A DNA stretch of 32,456 bases from an uncultured Bacteroidales bacterium. GTDB taxonomy: Bacteria; Bacteroidota; Bacteroidia; Bacteroidales; UBA932. Under the pieces are notes generated by a model. The model saw nothing but the letters and a program-made list of their open reading frames with translations. It was not told the origin of the DNA and searched no databases. A program made the position numbers and the translations under genes. Below, piece by piece: positions 17,218 through 25,467 of this stretch. The first letter of the stretch is position 1, and the number at the start of each line of letters is the position of its first letter. Location of the stretch: positions 1-32,456 of the forward strand of contig CALVAE010000127.1 in assembly GCA_944325465.1 (NCBI GenBank). Direction: 5' to 3'.

Positions 17218-19221
17218 TTATTCATTCACCCTTAAAACTCCATAAGCCTTGACTGTGACCGTTCTTCCGTCAGGCATTTGCACAGTCCTGTCATTATCAC
17301 TCATATTGACGGCAATATAAGCCTTTTTCCCTTTTATATCCATCCATTCCGCCCCCATGACCACATTGGAATCCTGATAATTCGGGATACTGACCACAGG
17401 ATTGTCACCATCGGGGACGAATTCCTTAAGGAACCTCCCGCCCACAAAAATGTCGTGGTTTCCTTTTCTGAAGTCTGCAAGGGTCTTCAGAAAACCTGCT
17501 TCCCTGCGGTTTGCCGGATCCATAAGTTGCTCCGGATTCACCCAACCGAGTTGGGAACCCCACAGAAGGCTCTTCATCGAAATATAATTCAGAGAACCGT
17601 CATTGAGTCTCCACGGTATGTATGTAAAGCCGCTGTATATGCATCTGTCGGAATATGCCACAGGAAAAAGAGGAACCATCCTGGTATAGGTGTTATGAGG
17701 AGAGTTGACAACAAGCATCATATCGAAAAGATCAATATAGCATTCGACATTCTCCTCGGTAGTCATTGCCTGTCTTCCGGAATAAAGATCCTCCCTCATA
17801 TCTGTCAGAATCTTCCTGTAGGAAGCCGGCCACCAGCCGCCCGCTCCTTTCGGATGTGAGTGGTTTTCCGAGAAACAGGCTTCGCTCGGAGCACAACCGA
17901 TCTGGTCCATATACACTCCGTCAGTTCCGAGACTATCAAGTATCCTCCTGTTCAGATCATAAAGTATGTCCTTCCATATTTCCGATGACGGGCATGTCAC
18001 CGTATTCAGTACTTTGGAACTGTAGACTTCCGTATAAAGGGTGCCATCCGCACGTCTGCAGGAAGCATGAACACCATCCAGTTCCTTGTATGTATGGTTG
18101 GCCGTATCCCAGAGCCTGCCGTTGATATACGGAGTGACATGTCCGCCGAGTTTTCTGGCGGTCCTTATCATATCCTTGAATCCTTCCTGCTCAGGGAAAT
18201 ATTCCGGATAATTGGTATCAAACGGATGACGATGCCAGTAATACCAGTGCATGCCGATGCCTTTGCCATAATAATCCAGAGACTCGCATACTGCATCCAT
18301 GGTCTTCCTTGTCACACCGGAAGGTCTGATCCACATGTCGGCATCCTTTATCCAGCCGGCGATCTGCCTTTCCCCTATAGTTCTGGCACCCCATCTGGTT
18401 GTAAAAGTAAAGGGACGGTACCACTTTATCACCGTATTTTCCCAGGTATCATCATTGTATCCCAGCACCGTACTCCACGGGAGAGAGAATCTGCCGTTTT
18501 CAGACCAGGAATATGATGTCTCCACAATCTGCGAAAAGACAAGATTCCGACCTTCACCTGTCATTCTCAATATCTTGCTACAGGCATCAGTATCCTTTGC
18601 GGAAAAATAGAATGTACTGTTGCCATCGTGCATCATCACCAGTTGCATTGTACCTGTACTTGACGGATAACGGGACTGGATATGCCCCCCTGAAGGAGCA
18701 TTGTACTCCGTACCATAACTGACAGGCATTATACATTTCGCTCCGTCCGGACGCCTGACTGCAATACGGGGGAATTCGACTGAAGTGACCTTCCAACCTT
18801 CCGGCAGGTCAGCTCCTATTCTCCATTCCGGGAGTTCGGAATCTTCAGGAAGGGACACATATACATTGACCTGCCAGCGGCTGGATTCAAGGACTGTCTC
18901 CCAGGTGAATACTGCCGTAGGCACACCATCAGTCTCCGACACGTTGCCGCCCGCATAATAACTGAACCTTGGCTGCAAGGCAGGGGTCTCTCCGTTAGGA
19001 CCAAGATAGGACAGGGCCCACGGATATGCTGTACTGCCACCCTCAGGCAAAAGTTCACGGCCCTTGCTCGTAAATGATTTGAATTTCCAGTCAGGTCCGG
19101 AAGAAAACACAAGCTCGACAATCCCGTTCCTGAGAACGATATCATTACCCGTGCTGTCCGCTTCCGCCGTGAAGACAGGCAGGAAGCCAAGGATCATCAG
19201 AATCGTGAAAAATTTTCTCAT
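17218..19221 (-). CDS. Secreted DUF6259-like probable glycosidase
   Basis: The ATG at 19221 gives a signal peptide (MRKFFTILMILGFLPVFTAEA) and 667 residues; the open frame continues to 19347 but would overlap the upstream gene and hide the signal. An N-terminal beta-sandwich of about 260 residues is followed by a TIM-barrel-like region with HWYYWHRHPFDTNYPE and GHVTPYINGRLWD. DGVYMDQ (434-440) and TTEENVE (487-493) are plausible nucleophile (Asp439) and acid (Glu489 or Glu490) sites. A C-terminal beta domain ends the protein. The layout resembles DUF6259 proteins and the wider GH-D/GH101-like glycosidases. The substrate is unknown; placement next to GH20 suggests amino-sugar glycans. Confidence 0.75.
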   Translation of the reverse strand: MRKFFTILMILGFLPVFTAEADSTGNDIVLRNGIVELVFSSGPDWKFKSFTSKGRELLPEGGSTAYPWALSYLGPNGETPALQPRFSYYAGGNVSETDGVPTAVFTWETVLESSRWQVNVYVSLPEDSELPEWRIGADLPEGWKVTSVEFPRIAVRRPDGAKCIMPVSYGTEYNAPSGGHIQSRYPSSTGTMQLVMMHDGNSTFYFSAKDTDACSKILRMTGEGRNLVFSQIVETSYSWSENGRFSLPWSTVLGYNDDTWENTVIKWYRPFTFTTRWGARTIGERQIAGWIKDADMWIRPSGVTRKTMDAVCESLDYYGKGIGMHWYYWHRHPFDTNYPEYFPEQEGFKDMIRTARKLGGHVTPYINGRLWDTANHTYKELDGVHASCRRADGTLYTEVYSSKVLNTVTCPSSEIWKDILYDLNRRILDSLGTDGVYMDQIGCAPSEACFSENHSHPKGAGGWWPASYRKILTDMREDLYSGRQAMTTEENVECYIDLFDMMLVVNSPHNTYTRMVPLFPVAYSDRCIYSGFTYIPWRLNDGSLNYISMKSLLWGSQLGWVNPEQLMDPANRREAGFLKTLADFRKGNHDIFVGGRFLKEFVPDGDNPVVSIPNYQDSNVVMGAEWMDIKGKKAYIAVNMSDNDRTVQMPDGRTVTVKAYGVLRVNE

Positions 19222-19246
19222 ATTTCTGTCATTATTATCCAATATA

Positions 19247-21490
19247 TCACTCAACCTCATCTCCCGCAAACAAGTCCCGGAGCATATCTTCAGGCATATC
19301 CGTCTCCAGGACAAGCCTTTTCCCGGCCGGCAGGACAAGGCGGTCACCGTCTTTCCCGAAAGGAACTCTCTTTCCGTCCATATCTGTCAGTCTGAATCCG
19401 TATCCATGCGGGTCAAGACTGACGGTTCCGTCCCCTGCAGGATTCCAGTACACTACACAGTTTTTTCCATCCCTGACAAAGAGGAATGCCCTCAGACGGC
19501 TTTGTGGAGAATCCGTTGTCAACATATGATATTCATACAGGCAGTATTCTCCCGGGGCGTTCCCGAACAGAATGAACTCCCTGTCAGGGTCCTTGAGCAT
19601 TTCTTTCTGTTCCGGAGCGATTGCATCCGAAAGTTTCGCTTCCTCCCAGCGCCTGATTACCTCAAGATTGTCTGCCATACGGGGATGGTGTTCCATCTGT
19701 TCCAGAATACCGACCAGAGATATCGGACAATCCCACGCCACAGCCTTGCTGCATACATATTCGTACATATCCGGCTGCATCCCGATGCTCTCTTCTGACG
19801 GGGCAAGACAGGTAAGCCATCCGAAATTGACTGACGTGAAATCATCCGCAGTCTTTTCCGCACACCTGAGGGTATATCTTTTCATAGCCTGACGGATCTT
19901 TTCCGGAGGGAAATGATCGAATGCGTTTCCTCTTGTCAGAATATGCCAGCCATAATGCGACTTCAATGCGCCTTCGGAAAACAGAGGGGCAGGCTGCAGT
20001 TCATCATAGACCGCAGACTGTGACCGGGATACGTTGTACCAGTATGGTTCAGGGACATCCTCTGCTCCGTCAAAATACACGAAGCGGAAACCAGCGTCCC
20101 CGTAGATTCCGCCCAGCCGGTGCGCAATCTCTTTCTGTATGGATGTATTCTGGTCAATCCTTATAAAATATGACCAGTCATCTACGTCGACCTGTGAAAA
20201 ACGTGTTCCCTGCAAATACGATGACGGCACCGACCCGTATAGACCGCGGACACAGCCTTTCAGACAATTGCCATCAACAGAACCGAATGAAACGAGTTCA
20301 TCTCCGATATGGACAAGCCTGCGGCCATCCTCCATTCTCAGACCGGAAGGCACCGATTCGACATGGATGACGGTATCGTCAGCCGCGAGAGGGCGGGCAA
20401 GCATCATGGGATTCACGTGCCCTATCCTCGGATCAGGCCTGCCGCCGCACATATAGGGATCAGTGACCGAGACTTTGGAATAATGGATATGAAGGCCGGG
20501 AATCATTCCTGCGTCCTCGATTTTCCCCGTTATCTTCTTCAGGTCTTCGATACCACAAGGGAATGAATCTTTCCACAGATAATGTCCGCACGATGATGCA
20601 AAATCGGTATAATACACAACCATAGTCCTGAATCCTCCAGCCCTGGCAAAGGAGATATGTTCATCAATGTTCTCCGGAGTCACATCCCTCAACTCATAGT
20701 ACGAATATCCATACTCCCTGCTCCTTCTGCTTTCGACACCACGGGGCATGCCGTAATCCTCCTCTACCGATGCGATGCAGTCAAGCAGGCTGTCAGGCGG
20801 GCAGACTATCAGTGCCGCATCCGCTCCGAAAAGTTTTATGTCAGCATCCATACCCGCATACATTCTCTTATAGCCGCCTGTCTCGTCGAATGTGTCTATC
20901 ATGGATGCCGGCTCCGTCCCTATGACAGCAACTGCCGCCCTGTCATCCCATACGGTATTGAGCCACTCCCCGAAATGCTCCCTGGACCTGACCGGGAGTT
21001 GTATCATGGAAAAGCCATCGATCTCCGTCTTGCGTTTCACTCCGTAATCTTCGATCCTGTAATCTCTCCTCACAAGGGAGAAACCTATGTAGTCATCCTT
21101 GACATCAACCGCAATCACGGCTATGTCGTACGTATCCTTGAATTCCACATAGAGTGTATCTCCTGACCGTGTTATTTTTTCCGACGGGAAAATGCGCGGC
21201 TTAGCGGGGAACATCAGGAAATTCTCATTGTCATACGGCCTGTCCTGCAACACTGCACACAAAGGTATCCGTACTCCGTCTTCAAGACACTCTTCTCCGG
21301 TAGCCTTGCAGACCAGACTTTCCGCATAACCGTCAGGGTTTACAGTCAGTTTCATTCTGCCGTTTTCCAGGATAACAGGTTCTCCAGCACAGGAATGGAC
21401 GAAGTCCACTCCTCTGGCAGAAGCGGTCACGCACAGAAGGAAAGCCAGACCTGTAGACAGAACTGCATTGTATATTCGTTCAGGCAGCAT
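19247..21490 (-). CDS. Secreted protein of unrecognised family, probable TIM-barrel glycosidase
   Basis: The 747-residue protein has a signal peptide (MLPERIYNAVLSTGLAFLLCVTASARG) and starts 5 bases after the GH20 stop codon. Residues 27-255 form a beta-rich N-terminal domain similar in style to that of its downstream neighbour (GRMKLTVNPDGYAESLV). Residues about 270-600 look like a barrel, with YYTDFASSCGHYLW, GLHIHYSK (332-339) and FVYFDGAEDVPEP (470-482, candidate nucleophile Asp474). A small beta module (about 366-432; HIGDELVSFGS, LKGCVRGLYGS) seems inserted within the barrel. A C-terminal beta domain closes the protein. I do not recognise the family; its shape and neighbours point to a retaining glycosidase, which is inference. 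Confidence 0.7.
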   Translation of the reverse strand: MLPERIYNAVLSTGLAFLLCVTASARGVDFVHSCAGEPVILENGRMKLTVNPDGYAESLVCKATGEECLEDGVRIPLCAVLQDRPYDNENFLMFPAKPRIFPSEKITRSGDTLYVEFKDTYDIAVIAVDVKDDYIGFSLVRRDYRIEDYGVKRKTEIDGFSMIQLPVRSREHFGEWLNTVWDDRAAVAVIGTEPASMIDTFDETGGYKRMYAGMDADIKLFGADAALIVCPPDSLLDCIASVEEDYGMPRGVESRRSREYGYSYYELRDVTPENIDEHISFARAGGFRTMVVYYTDFASSCGHYLWKDSFPCGIEDLKKITGKIEDAGMIPGLHIHYSKVSVTDPYMCGGRPDPRIGHVNPMMLARPLAADDTVIHVESVPSGLRMEDGRRLVHIGDELVSFGSVDGNCLKGCVRGLYGSVPSSYLQGTRFSQVDVDDWSYFIRIDQNTSIQKEIAHRLGGIYGDAGFRFVYFDGAEDVPEPYWYNVSRSQSAVYDELQPAPLFSEGALKSHYGWHILTRGNAFDHFPPEKIRQAMKRYTLRCAEKTADDFTSVNFGWLTCLAPSEESIGMQPDMYEYVCSKAVAWDCPISLVGILEQMEHHPRMADNLEVIRRWEEAKLSDAIAPEQKEMLKDPDREFILFGNAPGEYCLYEYHMLTTDSPQSRLRAFLFVRDGKNCVVYWNPAGDGTVSLDPHGYGFRLTDMDGKRVPFGKDGDRLVLPAGKRLVLETDMPEDMLRDLFAGDEVE

Positions 21491-21495
21491 AAGTT

Positions 21496-23109
21496 TCAGT
21501 CCCTGTAATCCATTTTCTGTTTACCGGCCTTCCTGATTTCCGGTCCGGCAGGTTCCGGATGATGCTCCGGATTTCTTGTGTCAAAATAATATATTCCCAG
21601 CGAATCGAAAAGTTCGTATGCGTCTTCCAGCCTGTCCTCGAACGAAGAGAAGTCCTTGACTTCAGGCATGGACCAGGCCGACTCCGCAAGTGCGCACAGT
21701 CTCGGGAAAATCATGAAATCGACTCTTTCAGGAGTATGGTTGAGTTCGCACCAAAGATTGGCCTGTATACCTGCAATATGGGATTTCTGCTCATCGGTCA
21801 GATCCTCTATCCAAGGATCCGGGAAAGAATATACATCTTCAATAGGACAGAATCCGTCCCATATACGCCCCCACCGGTGTTCCCCGTACTGAATGAAATC
21901 GAAATAAAGTGGCCTGCGAGGACACATCACCGTAGTGTATCCCAAAGACAGAGAACGGTCCAGATATTCCGGTTTGTCGTGCCTCCACCACATTACCATA
22001 CTCCGGTCTCTGTCCGCATTCAGATCTACAAGTTCATCCCATCCGACGACTGTCTTGCCCAGCACACTGACAGAATCTATCATCCGATGCATGAAATAAC
22101 GTTCCGCCTCACGTACATCGGTCATCTTCTCCCTTTTCATCAAAGACTGCACATAAGGATCCGTCTTCCACGCCTCTATTCCGTAATAGACCTCATCTCC
22201 CCCTATATGGATGTACGGTGACGGGAACAGGGATGCAACCTCCCTCAGAACAGATGTAAGATAAGCATACGTGCCTTCCTTGCCCACATTGAAAGTAAAA
22301 TCGGGAAACTGTTCGGTACCTCCTCCGTTGAACTCAGGATATGCCCTGTTGGATGCAGTGGCATGTCCAGGCATATCTATTTCCGGAATTATCTCTATAT
22401 GTCTTGCCGCTGCATATTCCACGATATCACGGATCTGGTCCTGTGTGTAATAACTTACGGCGGCATCCGGATCGCTATGGCTGCCGCGGCCTCCGACCAG
22501 AGCGAGGTCAGGATACGACTTTATCTCGATTCTCCATCCCTGGGCATCCGTAAGGTGCCAGTGGAACCGGTTCATCTTGTAATAGGCCATAATGTCCAGC
22601 AGTTGCTTCACCCTTTCCGCACCAGAGAAGTGACGGGCTTCATCAAGCATAAACCCGCGCCACCGATATCGGGGTGCATCTTCGATTGTTCCTTTGTATA
22701 GAGTTCCACCAGCCACTTCCTGAAGGAAAGTCTGGATTCCGTAGAACACTCCAGCCGGAGTTCCGCCATATATCACGGTCCTCTTCTTTCCAGTCTCAAG
22801 CCTGTAACCTTCCTCATCGGAAATCCTCCAGTCTATTGCAAGATGGATCCCGGCATGCATACCGGATGCAGAGACGGAAGTCTCAAATCCGGATGAAGCC
22901 AACCCGGCGGCAAGGAATTCCGCCTCCTGCAGAAGTATGCTGTCCTTGACAGATATCTCTATCTTCTCAGGCAATGCCACAGGTTCCCCTGATACCTGAA
23001 CCGTATGTGGATAAGGAATGACACTGACGTCCTTATACTCTCTGTCGGCGCATCCTGCCGATGACAATAGCATGAAGCAGATAGCCGCTGTTCCGATAAG
23101 ATTTTTCAT
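21496..23109 (-). CDS. GH20 beta-N-acetylhexosaminidase lipoprotein
   Basis: From the ATG at 23109 the protein has 537 residues and a lipoprotein signal (lipobox SAGC, Cys20); the open frame reaches 23340 but that part crosses an intergenic hairpin and overlaps the previous gene. Residues 28-145 are the GH20 N-terminal domain and the barrel follows, with RGFMLDEARHF (151-161), NRFHWHLTDAQGWRIEI (180-196), EIIPEIDMPGHA (239-250) and HIGGDE (301-306). Asp305 and Glu306 are the catalytic pair that uses the substrate's own acetamido group. The enzyme removes terminal beta-GlcNAc or GalNAc. Its product could pass to the FucP/NagP-type symporter and NagA encoded downstream. Confidence 0.95.
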   Translation of the reverse strand: MKNLIGTAAICFMLLSSAGCADREYKDVSVIPYPHTVQVSGEPVALPEKIEISVKDSILLQEAEFLAAGLASSGFETSVSASGMHAGIHLAIDWRISDEEGYRLETGKKRTVIYGGTPAGVFYGIQTFLQEVAGGTLYKGTIEDAPRYRWRGFMLDEARHFSGAERVKQLLDIMAYYKMNRFHWHLTDAQGWRIEIKSYPDLALVGGRGSHSDPDAAVSYYTQDQIRDIVEYAAARHIEIIPEIDMPGHATASNRAYPEFNGGGTEQFPDFTFNVGKEGTYAYLTSVLREVASLFPSPYIHIGGDEVYYGIEAWKTDPYVQSLMKREKMTDVREAERYFMHRMIDSVSVLGKTVVGWDELVDLNADRDRSMVMWWRHDKPEYLDRSLSLGYTTVMCPRRPLYFDFIQYGEHRWGRIWDGFCPIEDVYSFPDPWIEDLTDEQKSHIAGIQANLWCELNHTPERVDFMIFPRLCALAESAWSMPEVKDFSSFEDRLEDAYELFDSLGIYYFDTRNPEHHPEPAGPEIRKAGKQKMDYRD

Positions 23110-23130
23110 TACAGTCTTATATAAAAGATA

Positions 23131-23169
23131 ATTGATCCTGTGGCGGCGGTTCTGCCGCCACAGGACAAT
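23131..23169 (-). terminator. Strong intercistronic hairpin (attenuator or partial terminator)
   Basis: A perfect 12-bp GC-rich stem (arms 23136-23147 and 23154-23165) with a 6-base loop sits in the 70-base gap between the last surface lipoprotein gene and GH20. ATTG and CAAT outside it extend the pairing past one bulged base. On the minus strand a short T-rich stretch follows about 7 bases later. It probably lowers read-through into the enzyme genes or protects the 3' end of the import-module mRNA. Confidence 0.6.
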
Positions 23170-23179
23170 ACAGAAAATT

Positions 23180-25444
23180 TTACTGAAGTTTGCTGAAAGG
23201 TATAGTGTATCCGATAAGTCCCTGTCCGGTAGTAAGCATATAGACCTGAACGGACTTGCCGTCTTTGCCCGGAGCGAAGATAACATCACCGGTTTCGTTC
23301 CCGTTTGCATCGAGAATCTGCCCCCCGTCAAACGCAACATACGAAGTCATACCTTTTACACCATATCCTGAACCGATGACATCTGCCGTCCCGGCTGCCG
23401 AACCTTCACGGGAATCGAACAGGAATCCGCCGGACAGTGAACCAGCAGCAGGGGCACCGGACCCGAGATCAGACACATACAGACGGAAATAGTAATTGCC
23501 GGTAGACGGAGCCTGGCCATCCTGTACGGCAAACAGCCTCGTACCGTTGATATCGATTGCATCTATACCAAGCGTACTGTTTGCCCACCAGTGAGATGTC
23601 GGAACAGAAAAAGTCGTTGCGGTACCATCATTCACATAAGTCATGAACTGCCTGTAATTTGCCGAACACATAAAATATTCAAGAGCATCCAGATCAGCAT
23701 TCATAGGCACAGCCTTTGACGCATTCCAGAATGACGCCTGGGCATTTGCCGGCCACTCGATAAATGCTGTAGGTTCCATTACGCCATCTGTGAACTTGAG
23801 GAATATAGGACGGTATTTGGTCTTTGAAACAGTCCCTATGACAGCCTCTCCTGATGCAAGGTTGCCATATACGGAAATGGTTCTGAACATATCGAATCCG
23901 GCAGAACCGTTTATATCCGGAATCCCGGCAAATGTAGAGCCGGTCATATTGGCCCATATAATGCTCTTTGGAGCCTGGTCAATGCCGTTGAGCCAAACAA
24001 ATCCTCTTACATCCCTGCTCTCCGTAGGGCCTGCCGGCATAGAACTTACATACGACACTGCGACAAGATGACCTGCATCGTCATTCGCAATCGCGTGTAT
24101 GGTACAGTTGGCATCGATACCGGTGGTATTCACGTGTACATCCGGAAGCCAGTCACCGGTATAACGGTCATATACAGGCATTCTGGTAAAATCCGAAGAA
24201 TTGCTCAGGATCAGATAATCCCCAACTGCCGCCATTGTCCTGTTGGCATTTGAATCAAAACCGTATGGATTTTCCACTGTAGGCTGTATACCGAAAAGGG
24301 CACGTATCATCTCAGCCTCGCAAGGATCCTGCGATATAGTCACGGTCTGAAGCAGTTCGCCGTCATCCCTTATAAAATTGACCTGTCCGGTACGGCGCTC
24401 GCCGGTCTCGTTGTACAGCACATAGACATAAACAGAATCTGCCTGGGCAGCCTTTGTTTGCGATACCGTAATCCAAGGATATTCTGCCGGTACCTCAACT
24501 GTATAACTGTAGTTGGTATTGAAATTTATCTTCAGTTTCTCTCCGTCTGAAACGGCATTGTATGCCGTAGTAGCCATCGAGAATTCACCTTCCTCGAAAT
24601 ACAGAGCCCTCATACAGGTCTTGTCTCCCTTGCCTGCAAATACAAGGACTTTCCCTGAAACCAGAGGATCCGGAGCGGTCACCCTTATGACGCCTTCAGA
24701 CACGGTTGTCTTCTCGACAGTCGCGGTGTATCCGTTCTCTGAAATAGTCTCTATGATGACCGTCTCATCAGCATCAGTAAGGACATACGGGATCTCGACC
24801 GTACTTCCGGCCGTAATGCCGACCAGAGAATGGAGTACAGTCAGGGTGAACTCCTTCTCGCGCGGAAGTTCAATCACGCTGCCGTCATCGGTGAAGGTGA
24901 TATAGACATAGTCCTCATCATAGGTAACGGTAAAGTTGGCTTCTACCGAAGCGGAAGTCTTGCCGAGAGACTCCCAGGTAGTTCCATTATCATATGAAAC
25001 ATTCAGATATCCATCCTCATCTATCTCGAACTGAGGAGTGACTCCATCCACTCTCAATTTGGGATCGGTGAACTCGCCGTCTATCTGCCAGTAATATATT
25101 CCATCCGTATCCTTCGCTATGGAAATGACAGAACCCGGAGCACCAGGATCCCCATCGACACCGTCAACTCCGTTAAGGATTTCCACTGATGTCTGATCCG
25201 AGAAGACAATCGCATATCCGACCTCCACTCCGCCTTCCATAACAGGGGTCACAGATGTGACATAGACATTGTTCTGAAGAGCCTTGACAAGATCATTCAA
25301 AGACTGCACCTGATCATTCAGTCTCTCGAGAGCCGTAACCCTGTTTTCAAGGTTGGTAACCCTGTCATTGAGAGCCGTGTCATCATAAACGTTACATCCT
25401 ATCGCCAAAAGGGCGGCTGTAACCAGGGTAAAATACTTTTTCAT
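23180..25444 (-). CDS. DUF4988/BACON surface lipoprotein, probable glycan-binding protein
   Basis: This 754-residue lipoprotein has Cys17 (LAIGC). A coiled coil (about 20-60) and four collagen-like Gly-X-Y triplets (92-104, GVDGVDGDPGAPG) belong to a DUF4988-type N-terminal module that also contains YDNGTTWESLGK. A second beta domain spans about 198-285, and a BACON-like domain follows (288-373, WITVSQT to TVTISQDP). Residues 383-754 form a large beta domain shared with the next lipoprotein (GIQPTVENPYGFDSNAN, DRYTGDWLPDVHVNTTGIDA, SHWWANSTLGIDAID). No catalytic motif is evident. The position after SusC and SusD suits a surface glycan-binding protein. The coiled coil suggests that it forms oligomers, probably trimers. 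Confidence 0.82.
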   Translation of the reverse strand: MKKYFTLVTAALLAIGCNVYDDTALNDRVTNLENRVTALERLNDQVQSLNDLVKALQNNVYVTSVTPVMEGGVEVGYAIVFSDQTSVEILNGVDGVDGDPGAPGSVISIAKDTDGIYYWQIDGEFTDPKLRVDGVTPQFEIDEDGYLNVSYDNGTTWESLGKTSASVEANFTVTYDEDYVYITFTDDGSVIELPREKEFTLTVLHSLVGITAGSTVEIPYVLTDADETVIIETISENGYTATVEKTTVSEGVIRVTAPDPLVSGKVLVFAGKGDKTCMRALYFEEGEFSMATTAYNAVSDGEKLKINFNTNYSYTVEVPAEYPWITVSQTKAAQADSVYVYVLYNETGERRTGQVNFIRDDGELLQTVTISQDPCEAEMIRALFGIQPTVENPYGFDSNANRTMAAVGDYLILSNSSDFTRMPVYDRYTGDWLPDVHVNTTGIDANCTIHAIANDDAGHLVAVSYVSSMPAGPTESRDVRGFVWLNGIDQAPKSIIWANMTGSTFAGIPDINGSAGFDMFRTISVYGNLASGEAVIGTVSKTKYRPIFLKFTDGVMEPTAFIEWPANAQASFWNASKAVPMNADLDALEYFMCSANYRQFMTYVNDGTATTFSVPTSHWWANSTLGIDAIDINGTRLFAVQDGQAPSTGNYYFRLYVSDLGSGAPAAGSLSGGFLFDSREGSAAGTADVIGSGYGVKGMTSYVAFDGGQILDANGNETGDVIFAPGKDGKSVQVYMLTTGQGLIGYTIPFSKLQ

Positions 25445-25467
25445 TTTGTATTGATTTGGTTATTGTT

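Noticed and set aside
19222..19347. A 42-residue N-terminal extension of the DUF6259-like protein.
   Set aside because: It overlaps the upstream gene; the ATG at 19221 begins a normal signal peptide.
23110..23340. A 77-residue N-terminal extension of GH20.
   Set aside because: It would overlap the previous gene, cross a strong hairpin and place the lipoprotein signal in the interior of the protein.
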